Source: an uncultured Clostridia bacterium (GTDB lineage: Bacteria; Bacillota; Clostridia; Oscillospirales; Acutalibacteraceae). Taken from it: DNA of 11,099 nucleotides. The notes beneath the pieces are model-generated. The model saw nothing but the letters and a program-made list of their open reading frames with translations. It did not search any database and was not told the DNA's origin. Shown in pieces: positions 1-5,339 of this stretch (its first letter is position 1; the number at the start of each line of letters is the position of its first letter). The position numbers were made by a program, and so were the translations under genes. The DNA is taken from the NCBI GenBank assembly GCA_947626485.1, contig CANQSG010000056.1, positions 1 through 11,099 of the forward strand. The letters run 5' to 3'.

Positions 1-327
1 CGTGTCGCTGAGGTTGGTGATCTGCTTGGCTTCGCCGTCCTGCTTCTCGCTGTGGACGAGGCGGGAGACGACGCGGCCTTTGAGCAGGTGCTCCTCGACG
101 ATCTCGGGCACGTCCTCGGGCTTCACCATGCTGTAAAACGTGCCTTCGGGGTAGATGATCATGATCGGGCCCATGGCGCACAGGCCGAAGCAGCCGGTCG
201 TGACGACCTTGACCTCCTCCTCCAGCCCGCGGGTCTTGAGCTCGGCCTCCATCGCCTCGCGCACGGCGCGGCTCCCGGACGAGGTACAGCCGGTACCGCC
301 GCAGATTAAAACGTGTGAACGAATCAT
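1..327 (-). CDS. hydB: NuoF/HydB-like NADH-binding subunit of bifurcating [FeFe] hydrogenase, N-terminal part (runs off left edge)
   Basis: Only the first 109 codons are present; the frame is open to the window edge. They form the thioredoxin-like [2Fe-2S] domain that precedes the FMN/NADH module in HydB-type NuoF proteins. C9 and C14 form a C-x4-C pair and C46 and C50 a C-x3-C pair, which are the four expected cluster ligands. In this family the subunit carries FMN and Fe-S clusters and passes electrons between NADH and the catalytic HydA; those domains would lie beyond the edge. The start is the ATG at 325-327, with AGGAGG at 335-340 seven bases upstream; this site touches the TAA stop of the preceding [2Fe-2S] gene, so translation is probably coupled. 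It is the fourth gene of the hydC-like operon, and HydA is expected next. The bifurcating role is inferred from the gene order. Confidence 0.9.
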   Translation of the reverse strand, partial: MIRSHVLICGGTGCTSSGSRAVREAMEAELKTRGLEEEVKVVTTGCFGLCAMGPIMIIYPEGTFYSMVKPEDVPEIVEEHLLKGRVVSRLVHSEKQDGEAKQITNLSDT

Positions 328-339
328 GTTTTGTCCTCC

Positions 340-714
340 TTATTTGGTTGCGGCGCCGGCGCCGATGGTGTATTCCGTGACGACCTTGCCGCCCTTTAAG
401 TGCTCCTCGACGACGCGCTTTGCCTTCTCCGCCGTCATCTTGACGTAGGTCACCTTATCCTTGCCTTCCTCGAAGACCTCGACCACCGGCTCATACTGGC
501 AGATGCCGATGCACCCGGTCTGGGTCACGGTCGTATCGAGCAGGCCGGCCTTGTTGACCTCCTCGACAAAGGCGTTGAGCACCGGACGCGCGCCGGCGGC
601 GATGCCGCAGGTCGCCATGCCGACGACGACGCGCTTCCCCTGCTGATTTTCGCGCAGGACGATTTTGCTCTGCATTTTTTCACGAATGGCTGCAAGTTCT
701 GCAAGACTTTTCAT
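340..714 (-). CDS. Small thioredoxin-like (2Fe-2S) ferredoxin protein of hydrogenase operon (HydD-like)
   Basis: A 124-aa protein of the (2Fe-2S) ferredoxin family found between NuoE-like and NuoF-like genes in bifurcating hydrogenase operons. It starts with a short helical stretch (1-25), then a thioredoxin-like domain with C36 (ATCGIAAGAR) and the pair C68/C72 (TGCIGIC). The position of the second cysteine of a normal C-x4-C pair is Gly41, so only three ligands are visible. From memory, homologues commonly carry the same GTCGIAAGAR motif, so this may be a family trait and not damage. It resembles the protein called HydD in Acetobacterium-type operons, which was found with the purified hydrogenase. 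Start ATG at 714, with GGAGG nine bases upstream. It lies 27 bp after the ATPase gene and 12 bp before the NuoF-like gene. The role is inferred: an accessory electron carrier or structural subunit. Confidence 0.85.
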   Translation of the reverse strand: MKSLAELAAIREKMQSKIVLRENQQGKRVVVGMATCGIAAGARPVLNAFVEEVNKAGLLDTTVTQTGCIGICQYEPVVEVFEEGKDKVTYVKMTAEKAKRVVEEHLKGGKVVTEYTIGAGAATK

Positions 715-741
715 AGGACAAATCCTCCGGTTTCTGTTTAT

Positions 742-1284
742 TTAAGACCATTGTGCATACTGTTCGTTGAGGTAGTCCCGCACCCAGGCGAGCACCTCGT
801 AGCTGTCGAGTGGAACGTCGCCCAACATCTCCCGCATTTCGGCGGTGGAAAGCTCGACACTGCCCCGCGGCGTCTCGTGCGTAAAGAGGAAATCGACCGA
901 CGGGCTGCCCTGGATGAGGTTGCAGACCGTGGAGACGATGTCGCCGAGGGGGGTGAAGTCGATGTGCGCCGTGTCGAAAACGGCGGTGACCGTCGTCCCG
1001 GCGGGGGGCGTCTGCGAGGAGATGATCTCCATCGTGCCGCCGGTCTGCTCCGCCGCGAGCTTTAACAGCGGCAACCCGAGCCCGACCTTCCGGGTGGTGC
1101 GGGTGGTGTAAAAGGGATCGGTCACGCGGCGGACGGTCTCCTCGTCCATGCCGCGGCCGTTGTCCCGAATGGTGAGGGTCAGGCGACCAGACGCGTCCTC
1201 CCGCAGGGCGATCTCGACGCGCGACGCGCCGGCCGCCAGGGAGTTCTGCGCGATGTCGAGAATGTTCAGCGACAGTTCTTTCAT
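742..1284 (-). CDS. GHKL-fold ATP-binding protein of hydrogenase operon (HydE of Acetobacterium-type operons, not the maturase)
   Basis: A 180-aa histidine-kinase-like ATPase domain protein with no sensor, transmembrane or phospho-acceptor histidine domain. The ATP-binding (Bergerat) fold motifs are complete: N box LDIAQNS with N14, G1 box DNGRGM (D41, G43, G45), a TDPFYTTR stretch (55-62) and G2 box GLGL (68-71). Residues from about 108 to 180 form a conserved tail of unknown role (HIDFTPLGDIVS...). Proteins of this kind sit between hydC-like and hydD-like genes in many clostridial hydrogenase operons; as I recall, the Acetobacterium protein was not part of the purified enzyme. The ATG at 1284 gives the typical family N-terminus (MKELSLNILDIAQNS), but no Shine-Dalgarno is visible in front of it. 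It lies 10 bp after the NuoE-like stop, so translation may depend on coupling. Its biochemical function is unknown; regulation of the complex or anti-sigma-like binding are guesses. Confidence 0.85.
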   Translation of the reverse strand: MKELSLNILDIAQNSLAAGASRVEIALREDASGRLTLTIRDNGRGMDEETVRRVTDPFYTTRTTRKVGLGLPLLKLAAEQTGGTMEIISSQTPPAGTTVTAVFDTAHIDFTPLGDIVSTVCNLIQGSPSVDFLFTHETPRGSVELSTAEMREMLGDVPLDSYEVLAWVRDYLNEQYAQWS

Positions 1285-1294
1285 CGCCGCGGCG

Positions 1295-1792
1295 TCAATC
1301 CATGTATTTGGCGAGGATGCCGTCTACGTCTTCCTTCTTCAGGCGGCCATAGACGTCGTCGTTGATCGTCATGACGGGCGCGAGGCCGCAGGCGCCGATG
1401 CAGCGGGTGGCTTCAAGGGAATACATCCCGTCGGGCGAGGTCTCCCCCGCTTTGATGCCGAGCTTCTGGGTGATGCGGTCGATGAGATCGGCAGAGCCCT
1501 TGACGTAGCAGGCCGTGCCGAGGCAGACGCTGATGGCGACCTTGCCGCGCGGGTTGAGCTGGAACTGCGAATAGAAGGAGGCGATCCCGTAGACGGTTTC
1601 GAGCGAAACGCCCATTCCGTCGGCGATGACGCGCTGCACCTCGACTGGCAGATAACCGTAGATGTCCTGCGCCTTCTGCATGACGGGCATCAGCGCGCTC
1701 TTGTCGCCCTGATGTTCGGCGATGACCTCTTTCAGCGCCTGTTCCTGCGCCGGCGTGCCGCGAAACATCACGGTCGTTAGCTTTTTCTTCAT
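1295..1792 (-). CDS. hydC: NuoE/HydC-like [2Fe-2S] subunit of bifurcating hydrogenase
   Basis: A 165-aa member of the 24-kDa (NuoE) thioredoxin-like [2Fe-2S] family, close to the usual length. An N-terminal helical bundle (about 10-75) is followed by the ferredoxin domain, whose ligands are visible as C90/C95 (CLGTAC) and C131/C135 (CIGAC). In bifurcating hydrogenases this subunit works with the NuoF-like and HydA subunits to link NADH, ferredoxin and H2 in the cytoplasm. An in-frame ATG exists at 1825, but the ATG at 1792 is preferred: GGAGGT lies at 1803-1808, ten bases upstream, and the extra 11 residues (MRKIRREVSSV) are unlike the family. It is the first gene of its operon, 189 bp after the PHP gene, with its own promoter and a structured leader. 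NADP-reducing relatives share this subunit, so the cofactor is not settled by this gene. Confidence 0.93.
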   Translation of the reverse strand: MKKKLTTVMFRGTPAQEQALKEVIAEHQGDKSALMPVMQKAQDIYGYLPVEVQRVIADGMGVSLETVYGIASFYSQFQLNPRGKVAISVCLGTACYVKGSADLIDRITQKLGIKAGETSPDGMYSLEATRCIGACGLAPVMTINDDVYGRLKKEDVDGILAKYMD

Positions 1793-1802
1793 AACTGACG
1801 AT

Positions 1803-1808
1803 ACCTCC
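1803..1808 (-). promoter_or_regulatory. Ribosome binding site that sets the hydC-like start
   Basis: GGAGGT on the minus strand, ten bases before the ATG at 1792. It lies between the two possible in-frame starts, so it excludes the ATG at 1825. A small hairpin at 1811-1823 (GCGGA, loop AGA, TCCGC) lies just upstream of it and could affect its exposure. Confidence 0.7.
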
Positions 1809-1810
1809 CT

Positions 1811-1918
1811 GCGGATCTTCCGCAAAATTGAATTTGAAAAAATCGGCTTTTTTCAAAAAGCACACAGCGAGACGATGCAAGCAGGCACAAGAAAACGGCG
1901 CCGTTTTGCGGCGCTTTT
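1811..1918 (-). promoter_or_regulatory. Structured 5' leader of the hydC-like operon with three inverted repeats
   Basis: Between the promoter and the hydC-like start, the leader holds three hairpin candidates. The first is a GC-rich stem, GCGCCG, loop CAAAA, CGGCGC (1898-1914), with flanking AAAA and TTTT (1892-1918). It overlaps a perfect 16-bp palindrome AAAACGGCGCCGTTTT (1892-1907), so two folds compete. The second is a perfect 10-bp AU-rich stem, TTTGAAAAAA with TTTTTTCAAA (1833-1857, 5-nt loop). The third is a 5-bp stem beside the ribosome site (1811-1823). The first is terminator-like, with a short T run, and could end transcripts from the PHP operon or act as an attenuator. No known riboswitch class is recognised. 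Confidence 0.55.
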
Positions 1919-1945
1919 CGCGCATGACTGTATCGTCCGGAATTC

Positions 1946-1974
1946 ATTATATACTATCTTCCGCCAAATTTCAA
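1946..1974 (-). promoter_or_regulatory. Sigma-A-type promoter of the hydC-like operon
   Basis: On the minus strand a TTGAAA -35 box (1969-1974) and a perfect TATAAT -10 box (1946-1951) are separated by 17 bp. Transcription would start near 1939, giving a leader of about 147 nt before the ATG at 1792. The promoter lies in the AT-rich gap after the PHP gene, so the structural hydrogenase genes can be expressed independently of the upstream module. No Rex-type operator was seen next to it. Confidence 0.8.
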
Positions 1975-1981
1975 CGGTTTT

Positions 1982-2710
1982 TCATGGAATCGCCGCATCT
2001 TTTTTCCGCAGCAGGGTCAACAGCGCGTCGGCCGTGCAGGCGGGAAGCGACAGCGTGTAGTCCGCTTCGTGGATATCGCCGAGGCGATGGGCGTCGGAGC
2101 TCGAGAGCAGGCGCAGCCCCCGCAGGGCGGGAAATTGCGCTAAATAGGGGGAAATGCGGGAGGCGTCGTAGAACTCGGCGCAGGTGAAGCCCGCCTCGGG
2201 CGGCAGGTCGCCGAGCACCGCGAGAATGCCGTTCGATTCGCGGTCGACGTGCGCCGGGTAAACGAAGCCGCCCCGCTCGCGCACGAGGTCGACTGCCTCG
2301 TTGATCGGGATATTCGAGGAGGCGAGCAGAAAACGCTCTTCCGTCCCGGCGGGTTCGTCGTCGGCGGACATGAACAGCTGGTTGCCGAAAATTTCGGGGC
2401 GGTTGCGGATGGGCTGCGCGCGCAGGGCGACGAGGGCGTCGAACGAGGCGGCGGCGTCAAGCGTCGGAAACAGGCAGACGAGGTGGACGTCCTCCGCCGT
2501 CGTCAGCTCCATGCCGGCGATCGGCGTGATGCCGTAGCCCGCGCAGGCCTCGAAAAACGCCGGGCAGTTGCCGCAGGCGTTGTGGTCGGTCAGGGCGACG
2601 AGCTGCAACCCCTTGAGATACGCCATGCCGGCGATGTTCGCGGGGGTCATATCGTCGTCGGCGCAGGGGGAAAGGCAGGAATGAATGTGCAGGTCGTAGG
2701 GTACGCGCAT
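1982..2710 (-). CDS. PHP-domain metal-dependent phosphoesterase (TrpH-like)
   Basis: A 242-aa protein of the polymerase-and-histidinol-phosphatase (PHP) superfamily. The metal-site motifs are present in order: H8/H10 (DLHIHS), D42/H43 (TDHN), E68 (GMEL), H76, H154 (YPAHVD) and D206/H208 (SSDAH). This suggests an active multi-metal hydrolase of phosphoesters in the cytoplasm. Relatives in the YciV/TrpH group act on nucleotides or 5' ends of RNA, but the substrate here cannot be read from sequence. The start ATG at 2710 lies 9 bp after the second DRTGG gene; the ribosome site is weak (GGGGA). It is the last gene of the sensor-module operon, followed by 189 bp with the next promoter. PHP genes recur beside HydS-like genes in clostridial genomes (from memory), which suggests a shared pathway, possibly hydrolysis of a signalling nucleotide. 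That role is inference. Confidence 0.88.
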   Translation of the reverse strand: MRVPYDLHIHSCLSPCADDDMTPANIAGMAYLKGLQLVALTDHNACGNCPAFFEACAGYGITPIAGMELTTAEDVHLVCLFPTLDAAASFDALVALRAQPIRNRPEIFGNQLFMSADDEPAGTEERFLLASSNIPINEAVDLVRERGGFVYPAHVDRESNGILAVLGDLPPEAGFTCAEFYDASRISPYLAQFPALRGLRLLSSSDAHRLGDIHEADYTLSLPACTADALLTLLRKKDAAIP

Positions 2711-2719
2711 GGCCGTCCC

Positions 2720-3052
2720 CTACTCCGCCAGCGCCGCCGCGATCGCCGCACAGAGGGCGAAGGCGCCGCTTTCCCCCCGCAGGAGGTTGACGCCCTGCTT
2801 TTGCGCGGCCTCGAGCGTGTCGGCGTCGGGCTCGACGCCCTCCGCGAGCACGATACAGGCGACGTCCGCCATCGAGGCGACGGCGACGACGTTGCGGTTC
2901 GTCATGATGGTGACCCATGCGTCTCCGCTTTGGGCGCGCCCCATCACCCAGCTCAACAGGTCGCCGGCATAGCCGCCGGTGACGGGGCGGTCGGGCTCGG
3001 CAAGGCAGAGCGGCTCGAGCGAGAGCCGCGCGCAAAGTTCCGCCGTCGTCAT
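2720..3052 (-). CDS. DRTGG-domain protein, second copy
   Basis: A 110-aa protein that is essentially one DRTGG domain, named after a motif in the N-terminal half of some CBS/HPr-kinase-like proteins. The core is DRPVTGGYAGDLLSWVMG (21-38), followed by a strand-rich part with WVTIMTNRNVVAVA (46-59) and ACIVLAEG (65-72). No kinase motif is present, so a name such as serine kinase of HPr would be misleading. Such domains are thought to bind ligands or partners; nothing specific is known here. Its ATG overlaps the TGA of the hydrogenase-like gene (ATGA, 3049-3052), and GGAGG lies nine bases upstream, so the two are probably translationally coupled. It resembles the first gene of the operon (4786-5142), and the two may form a dimer or bind the hydrogenase-like protein. 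Confidence 0.82.
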   Translation of the reverse strand: MTTAELCARLSLEPLCLAEPDRPVTGGYAGDLLSWVMGRAQSGDAWVTIMTNRNVVAVASMADVACIVLAEGVEPDADTLEAAQKQGVNLLRGESGAFALCAAIAAALAE

Positions 3053-4359
3053 GGTTTGGTTCCTCCCTCTTGCTCGCGTCCGGTCAGCTGGCTGACCGTG
3101 CGGTAAATTTCGCGAATTTTCTCCCGCATGACAAAAATGCAGTCGGTCTCGTGCGCCTTGCCCTGCACGATGTCCTCCGCCAGCGCGTGGCAGGAGGGCG
3201 CGCCGCAGGCGCCGCAGTCGAGCCCCGGCAGGCTCTGCCCCAGCCGCTTGATCTCGGCGAGCTTTTTGAGCGCCTGATCCATGTCGTCGTCGAGCTTTAA
3301 GACGGAGGATTCGGTCAGGGGGCGCTCCCAGAGGTACTGCCGCGGGATATCCCGCTCCTGTTCGGGCGAGATGCCGGTCTGCGCGACCGTCATGGAGCGG
3401 CGCAGGTGGTGCACCCGGGCGATGTAGGGGTTTTCGACGGTCAGACAGCCGCCGACGCAGCCGCCGGGGCAGGCGTTGAGCTCGACGAATTCGAGCTCGG
3501 AAAGGTTCTCGTTTTCGATCTCTTCGAGCACCTTAATGACGTTTTCGATGCCGTCCGCCGCGAGGTACTTGCTGTTGTACAATGCGGAGGCTTCGCCGCC
3601 CGAGCTCGCCCAGTTCAGGCCGATGCGCCCCGAGCGCCGCAGGGGCTTCGGCACGGCGACCTGCTTCATGGTGCCGACCAGCCGGAAATAGAGCTCGCGA
3701 ATGGAAAGCACGCCGGTGATGGCGCTTTTTTCGACGCCGATGGGCTGGCGGGCATAGCTGACCTTGGCGGGACAGGGGCTGATAAAGAAGATGCCGATCT
3801 CGTCGTCGCGCAGGTCGGGGTGCTCGTTGAGCGCCTTGCGCCGCGCCTTGCGCGCCGCGTACTCGACGGGCGAGAGGATGGGCAGGATGTTGGGGCAGAG
3901 CGAGGCGAACCGCACGCTGATGAGGCGCGAGACGACGGGACACGCCGAGCTGATGACCGGCTTGACGATGTCGGGTCGGCGCAGATAACAGCGGGTGTAT
4001 TCGGTGACGAATTCGGCGCTGCGCGAGACCTCGGCGACGTCGTCAAACCCGCAGAGCAGCAGCCCGTTGAGGACGCGGTCGACCGATTCGAGGTTGTCGA
4101 ACTGGCCGTAGAGCGCCGGCGCGGGCAGGGCGACCTTCCAGCGGTAATGCTCGATCTCCTCGAGCCGGTCATAGGATGCGGATTTTGCCTTTTGCGGACA
4201 GACGCGGATGCACTCGCCGCAGTCGATACAGCGCCGGGATTCGATGGAGGCCTTCCCTTCCCGGATGCGGATCGCTTCGGTCGGACAGCGCTTGACGCAG
4301 TTGGTACAGCCGGTGCACCGGTCGACGTCCAGCATGACGGAATGAATGAATTCTGCCAT
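3049..4359 (-). CDS. Putatively sensory [FeFe]-hydrogenase-like protein (group D / HydS-like)
   Basis: 436 aa. Residues 15-25 and 44-54 are two C-x2-C-x2-C-x3-C motifs of a bacterial 2[4Fe-4S] ferredoxin domain. Residues of about 75-330 form the H-cluster domain. The four cysteines that hold the H-cluster in catalytic enzymes are kept: C140 (SSACP), C196 (SPCPAK), C297 and C301 (NACPGGCVGG). Near the C-terminus, C382, C385, C390 and C407 form the extra four-cysteine Fe-S motif (PF04060 type). This layout matches group D hydrogenases such as the Thermoanaerobacter mathranii HydS (from memory), which have low activity and are thought to sense H2. The proton-relay cysteine of catalytic enzymes is Ala139, and two pocket methionines are Ser194 and Asn295. 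The start ATG at 4359 has AGGTGAT (4363-4369) that overlaps the upstream TAG. HydEFG maturases are not in the window. Sensing is inferred; residual catalysis is possible. Confidence 0.88.
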   Translation of the reverse strand: MAEFIHSVMLDVDRCTGCTNCVKRCPTEAIRIREGKASIESRRCIDCGECIRVCPQKAKSASYDRLEEIEHYRWKVALPAPALYGQFDNLESVDRVLNGLLLCGFDDVAEVSRSAEFVTEYTRCYLRRPDIVKPVISSACPVVSRLISVRFASLCPNILPILSPVEYAARKARRKALNEHPDLRDDEIGIFFISPCPAKVSYARQPIGVEKSAITGVLSIRELYFRLVGTMKQVAVPKPLRRSGRIGLNWASSGGEASALYNSKYLAADGIENVIKVLEEIENENLSELEFVELNACPGGCVGGCLTVENPYIARVHHLRRSMTVAQTGISPEQERDIPRQYLWERPLTESSVLKLDDDMDQALKKLAEIKRLGQSLPGLDCGACGAPSCHALAEDIVQGKAHETDCIFVMREKIREIYRTVSQLTGREQEGGTKP

Positions 4360-4367
4360 GAGATCAC

Positions 4368-4781
4368 CTACTTTAAGTTGACCGCCATAAATACTTTCGT
4401 GCCCACCCCGACGGTGGATTCGATCTTCATTTCATCGGTGTATTTTTTCATGTTCGGCAGCCCCATACCGGCGCCGAAGCCCAGTTCGTGCACGTTCTCG
4501 GGCGCGGTGGAGTACCCTTCCTGCATCGCCAGCGCGATGTCGGGGATGCCGTTGCCGGAGTCCTCCAGCGTCATTTCGATGCGGTCGGGGGTGATGGCGA
4601 CGTCCGCCACGCCGCCGTTGGCGTGGATCACCATGTTGATCTCCCCTTCGTACATCGCGATGGCGACGCGCCGGATGATATCGGTCGAGATGCCGAGCTG
4701 GCGCAGCACCTTTTTGACGTTGGCAGAGGCCTCGCCCGCCGTTTGGAAATTCTCGCCGTCGATGTCGTAATGCAGGGTCAT
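4368..4781 (-). CDS. RsbW/SpoIIAB-like GHKL ATPase (anti-sigma-factor-type)
   Basis: A 137-aa stand-alone ATPase domain of the anti-sigma regulatory factor family, whose usual length is about 135-145. The N box is EGEINMVIHA (E45, E47, N49), the G1 box EDSGNGIP (D74, G76, G78), and the G2 box GFGAGMGLPN (101-110). RsbW-type proteins bind a sigma factor or a STAS antagonist and phosphorylate the latter; no STAS protein, SpoIIE-type phosphatase or sigma factor is encoded here. A GTG at 4802 would add seven residues (MWSVSER), but the ATG at 4781 is preferred: GGTGA lies at 4790-4794, eight bases upstream, inside the end of the preceding gene, whose TGA is four bases away. It sits between the first DRTGG gene and the hydrogenase-like sensor, so a role in relaying the sensor's state is plausible but unproven. 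Confidence 0.85.
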   Translation of the reverse strand: MTLHYDIDGENFQTAGEASANVKKVLRQLGISTDIIRRVAIAMYEGEINMVIHANGGVADVAITPDRIEMTLEDSGNGIPDIALAMQEGYSTAPENVHELGFGAGMGLPNMKKYTDEMKIESTVGVGTKVFMAVNLK

Positions 4782-4785
4782 GCGC

Positions 4786-5142
4786 TCACTCACCGACCAC
4801 ACCCCCGCCCGTCAGGCCGTGGGTATAAAGTCGGCCGCAGGCGACGTACATCCGCTCGCGGCAGCTCAGCAGCACAAGGCCGCTGTCGTCGGCGAGCTCG
4901 ATGACGTCGGGCGGCGGCATTTTGCCGCGCACAAAGACGATGCAGCGCATGTCCATCATTTCGGCGGTGCGGACGACCTGCGCGTTGACGAGGCCGGTCA
5001 GCAAAACGGCCTGATCCTTCACGAAGGCGAGCACGTCGCTCATCATATCGCTGCCGCAGGCGGAATGCACCTCGCTCTCGAGGCGATCCGCCCCGCAGAG
5101 CACGTCGGCTTCCAGCAATTCTACAATTTCCCTGATTTTCAT
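4786..5142 (-). CDS. DRTGG-like small protein, first gene of the sensor operon
   Basis: 118 aa. The N-terminus (MKIREIVELLEADVLCG) looks like a short helical segment that leads into a DRTGG-like domain. Its core CGSDMMSDVLAF (29-40) lines up with GYAGDLLSWVMG of the second copy, and RCIVFVRGK (66-74) lines up with ACIVLAEG. It has four cysteines (16, 29, 67 and 94) plus C102, with no obvious Fe-S spacing. The gene could begin at 5160, but GGAGG at 5150-5154 lies seven bases before the ATG at 5142 and would sit inside the longer reading, so 5142 is chosen. It is the first gene after the promoter at 5187-5215, and its end carries the ribosome site of the ATPase gene. Function is unknown; ligand or partner binding is inferred from the domain type. 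Confidence 0.8.
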   Translation of the reverse strand: MKIREIVELLEADVLCGADRLESEVHSACGSDMMSDVLAFVKDQAVLLTGLVNAQVVRTAEMMDMRCIVFVRGKMPPPDVIELADDSGLVLLSCRERMYVACGRLYTHGLTGGGVVGE

Positions 5143-5149
5143 GTACGTA

Positions 5150-5154
5150 CCTCC
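5150..5154 (-). promoter_or_regulatory. Ribosome binding site that sets the start at 5142
   Basis: GGAGG on the minus strand, seven bases before the ATG at 5142. An odd-length inverted repeat TCCGTT-G-AACGGA (5160-5172) lies just upstream, between the predicted transcription start and this site. It could fold as a 5-bp hairpin or be a protein-binding site. Confidence 0.65.
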
Positions 5155-5186
5155 AGGCATCCGTTGAACGGACGATCTCTGTTTGC

Positions 5187-5215
5187 ATTATACACGAAAT
5201 CCGCGCAAATTTCCA
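5187..5215 (-). promoter_or_regulatory. Sigma-A-type promoter of the DRTGG/HydS-like operon
   Basis: On the minus strand a TGGAAA -35 box (5210-5215, four of six consensus bases) and a perfect TATAAT -10 box (5187-5192) are separated by 17 bp. Transcription would start near 5180, about 38 nt before the ATG at 5142. It lies in an AT-rich stretch unlike the surrounding GC-rich coding DNA. Confidence 0.75.
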
Positions 5216-5231
5216 GCGTTATTTTCTGTCA

Positions 5232-5280
5232 TTTTTCAAAAAATTTTTGGGGAAATTTCCCGTTTTCACGAAAGAAACGG
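5232..5280. repeat. Palindromes in the divergent intergenic region (operator candidates)
   Basis: Upstream of the minus-strand promoter are a perfect 12-bp palindrome GGGAAATTTCCC (5250-5261) and an inverted repeat CCGTTT / AAACGG (5260-5265 and 5275-5280) with a nested TTTC-AC-GAAA. An A/T tract TTTTTCAAAAAA (5232-5243) lies beside them. They sit between the starts of two divergent genes, where regulator sites are common. No known operator consensus, including Rex, fits. Confidence 0.4.
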
Positions 5281-5294
5281 CGGGCGCATAGAAT
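5265..5294 (+). promoter_or_regulatory. Weak promoter candidate for the amidase gene
   Basis: TTCACG (5265-5270, four of six -35 bases) and TAGAAT (5289-5294, five of six -10 bases) are separated by 18 bp on the plus strand. The predicted start near 5301 would fall inside the left arm of the GC-rich hairpin at 5295-5339, which makes this candidate uncertain. Confidence 0.35.
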
Positions 5295-5339
5295 AGGGCG
5301 GCAAGCGGCGCCGTCGCGCGAGTTCGGCGCCGCCGCCCT
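5295..5339 (+). repeat. Large GC-rich stem-loop upstream of the amidase gene
   Basis: AGGGCGG (5295-5301) pairs with CCGCCCT (5333-5339), and CGGCGCC (5306-5312) pairs with GGCGCCG (5326-5332). This gives 14 bp, with a 4-nt CAAG bulge and a 13-nt loop. Only TTT follows, so it is a poor Rho-independent terminator. Its place between divergent genes gives no transcript for it to end, so a leader or DNA-level role is possible. Confidence 0.55.

Noticed and set aside
400..1065. Long plus-strand open frames opposite the hydrogenase genes (also 2249-3106, 3406-4770 and 9057-9608)
   Set aside because: They mirror minus-strand genes with clear family motifs, have Arg/Gly/Asp-rich low-information sequence, and follow from high GC at third codon positions.
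1793..1981. Rex-type redox operator near the hydC-like promoter
   Set aside because: No TTGTnA-n-TnACAA-like inverted repeat was found here or at 5143-5364.
2720..3052. HPr kinase/phosphorylase function for the DRTGG proteins
   Set aside because: No Walker A or other HPr-kinase motif is present; only the DRTGG-type domain is seen.
4782..4802. GTG start at 4802 for the RsbW-like ATPase
   Set aside because: The ATG at 4781 has GGTGA at ideal spacing and gives the normal family N-terminus.
1833..5243. Shared TTTTTCAAAAA stretch in the two hydrogenase-operon control regions (1849-1859 and 5232-5242) as a common operator
   Set aside because: It is low-complexity A/T sequence, and it lies downstream of one promoter but upstream of the other, so a shared regulator is not supported.
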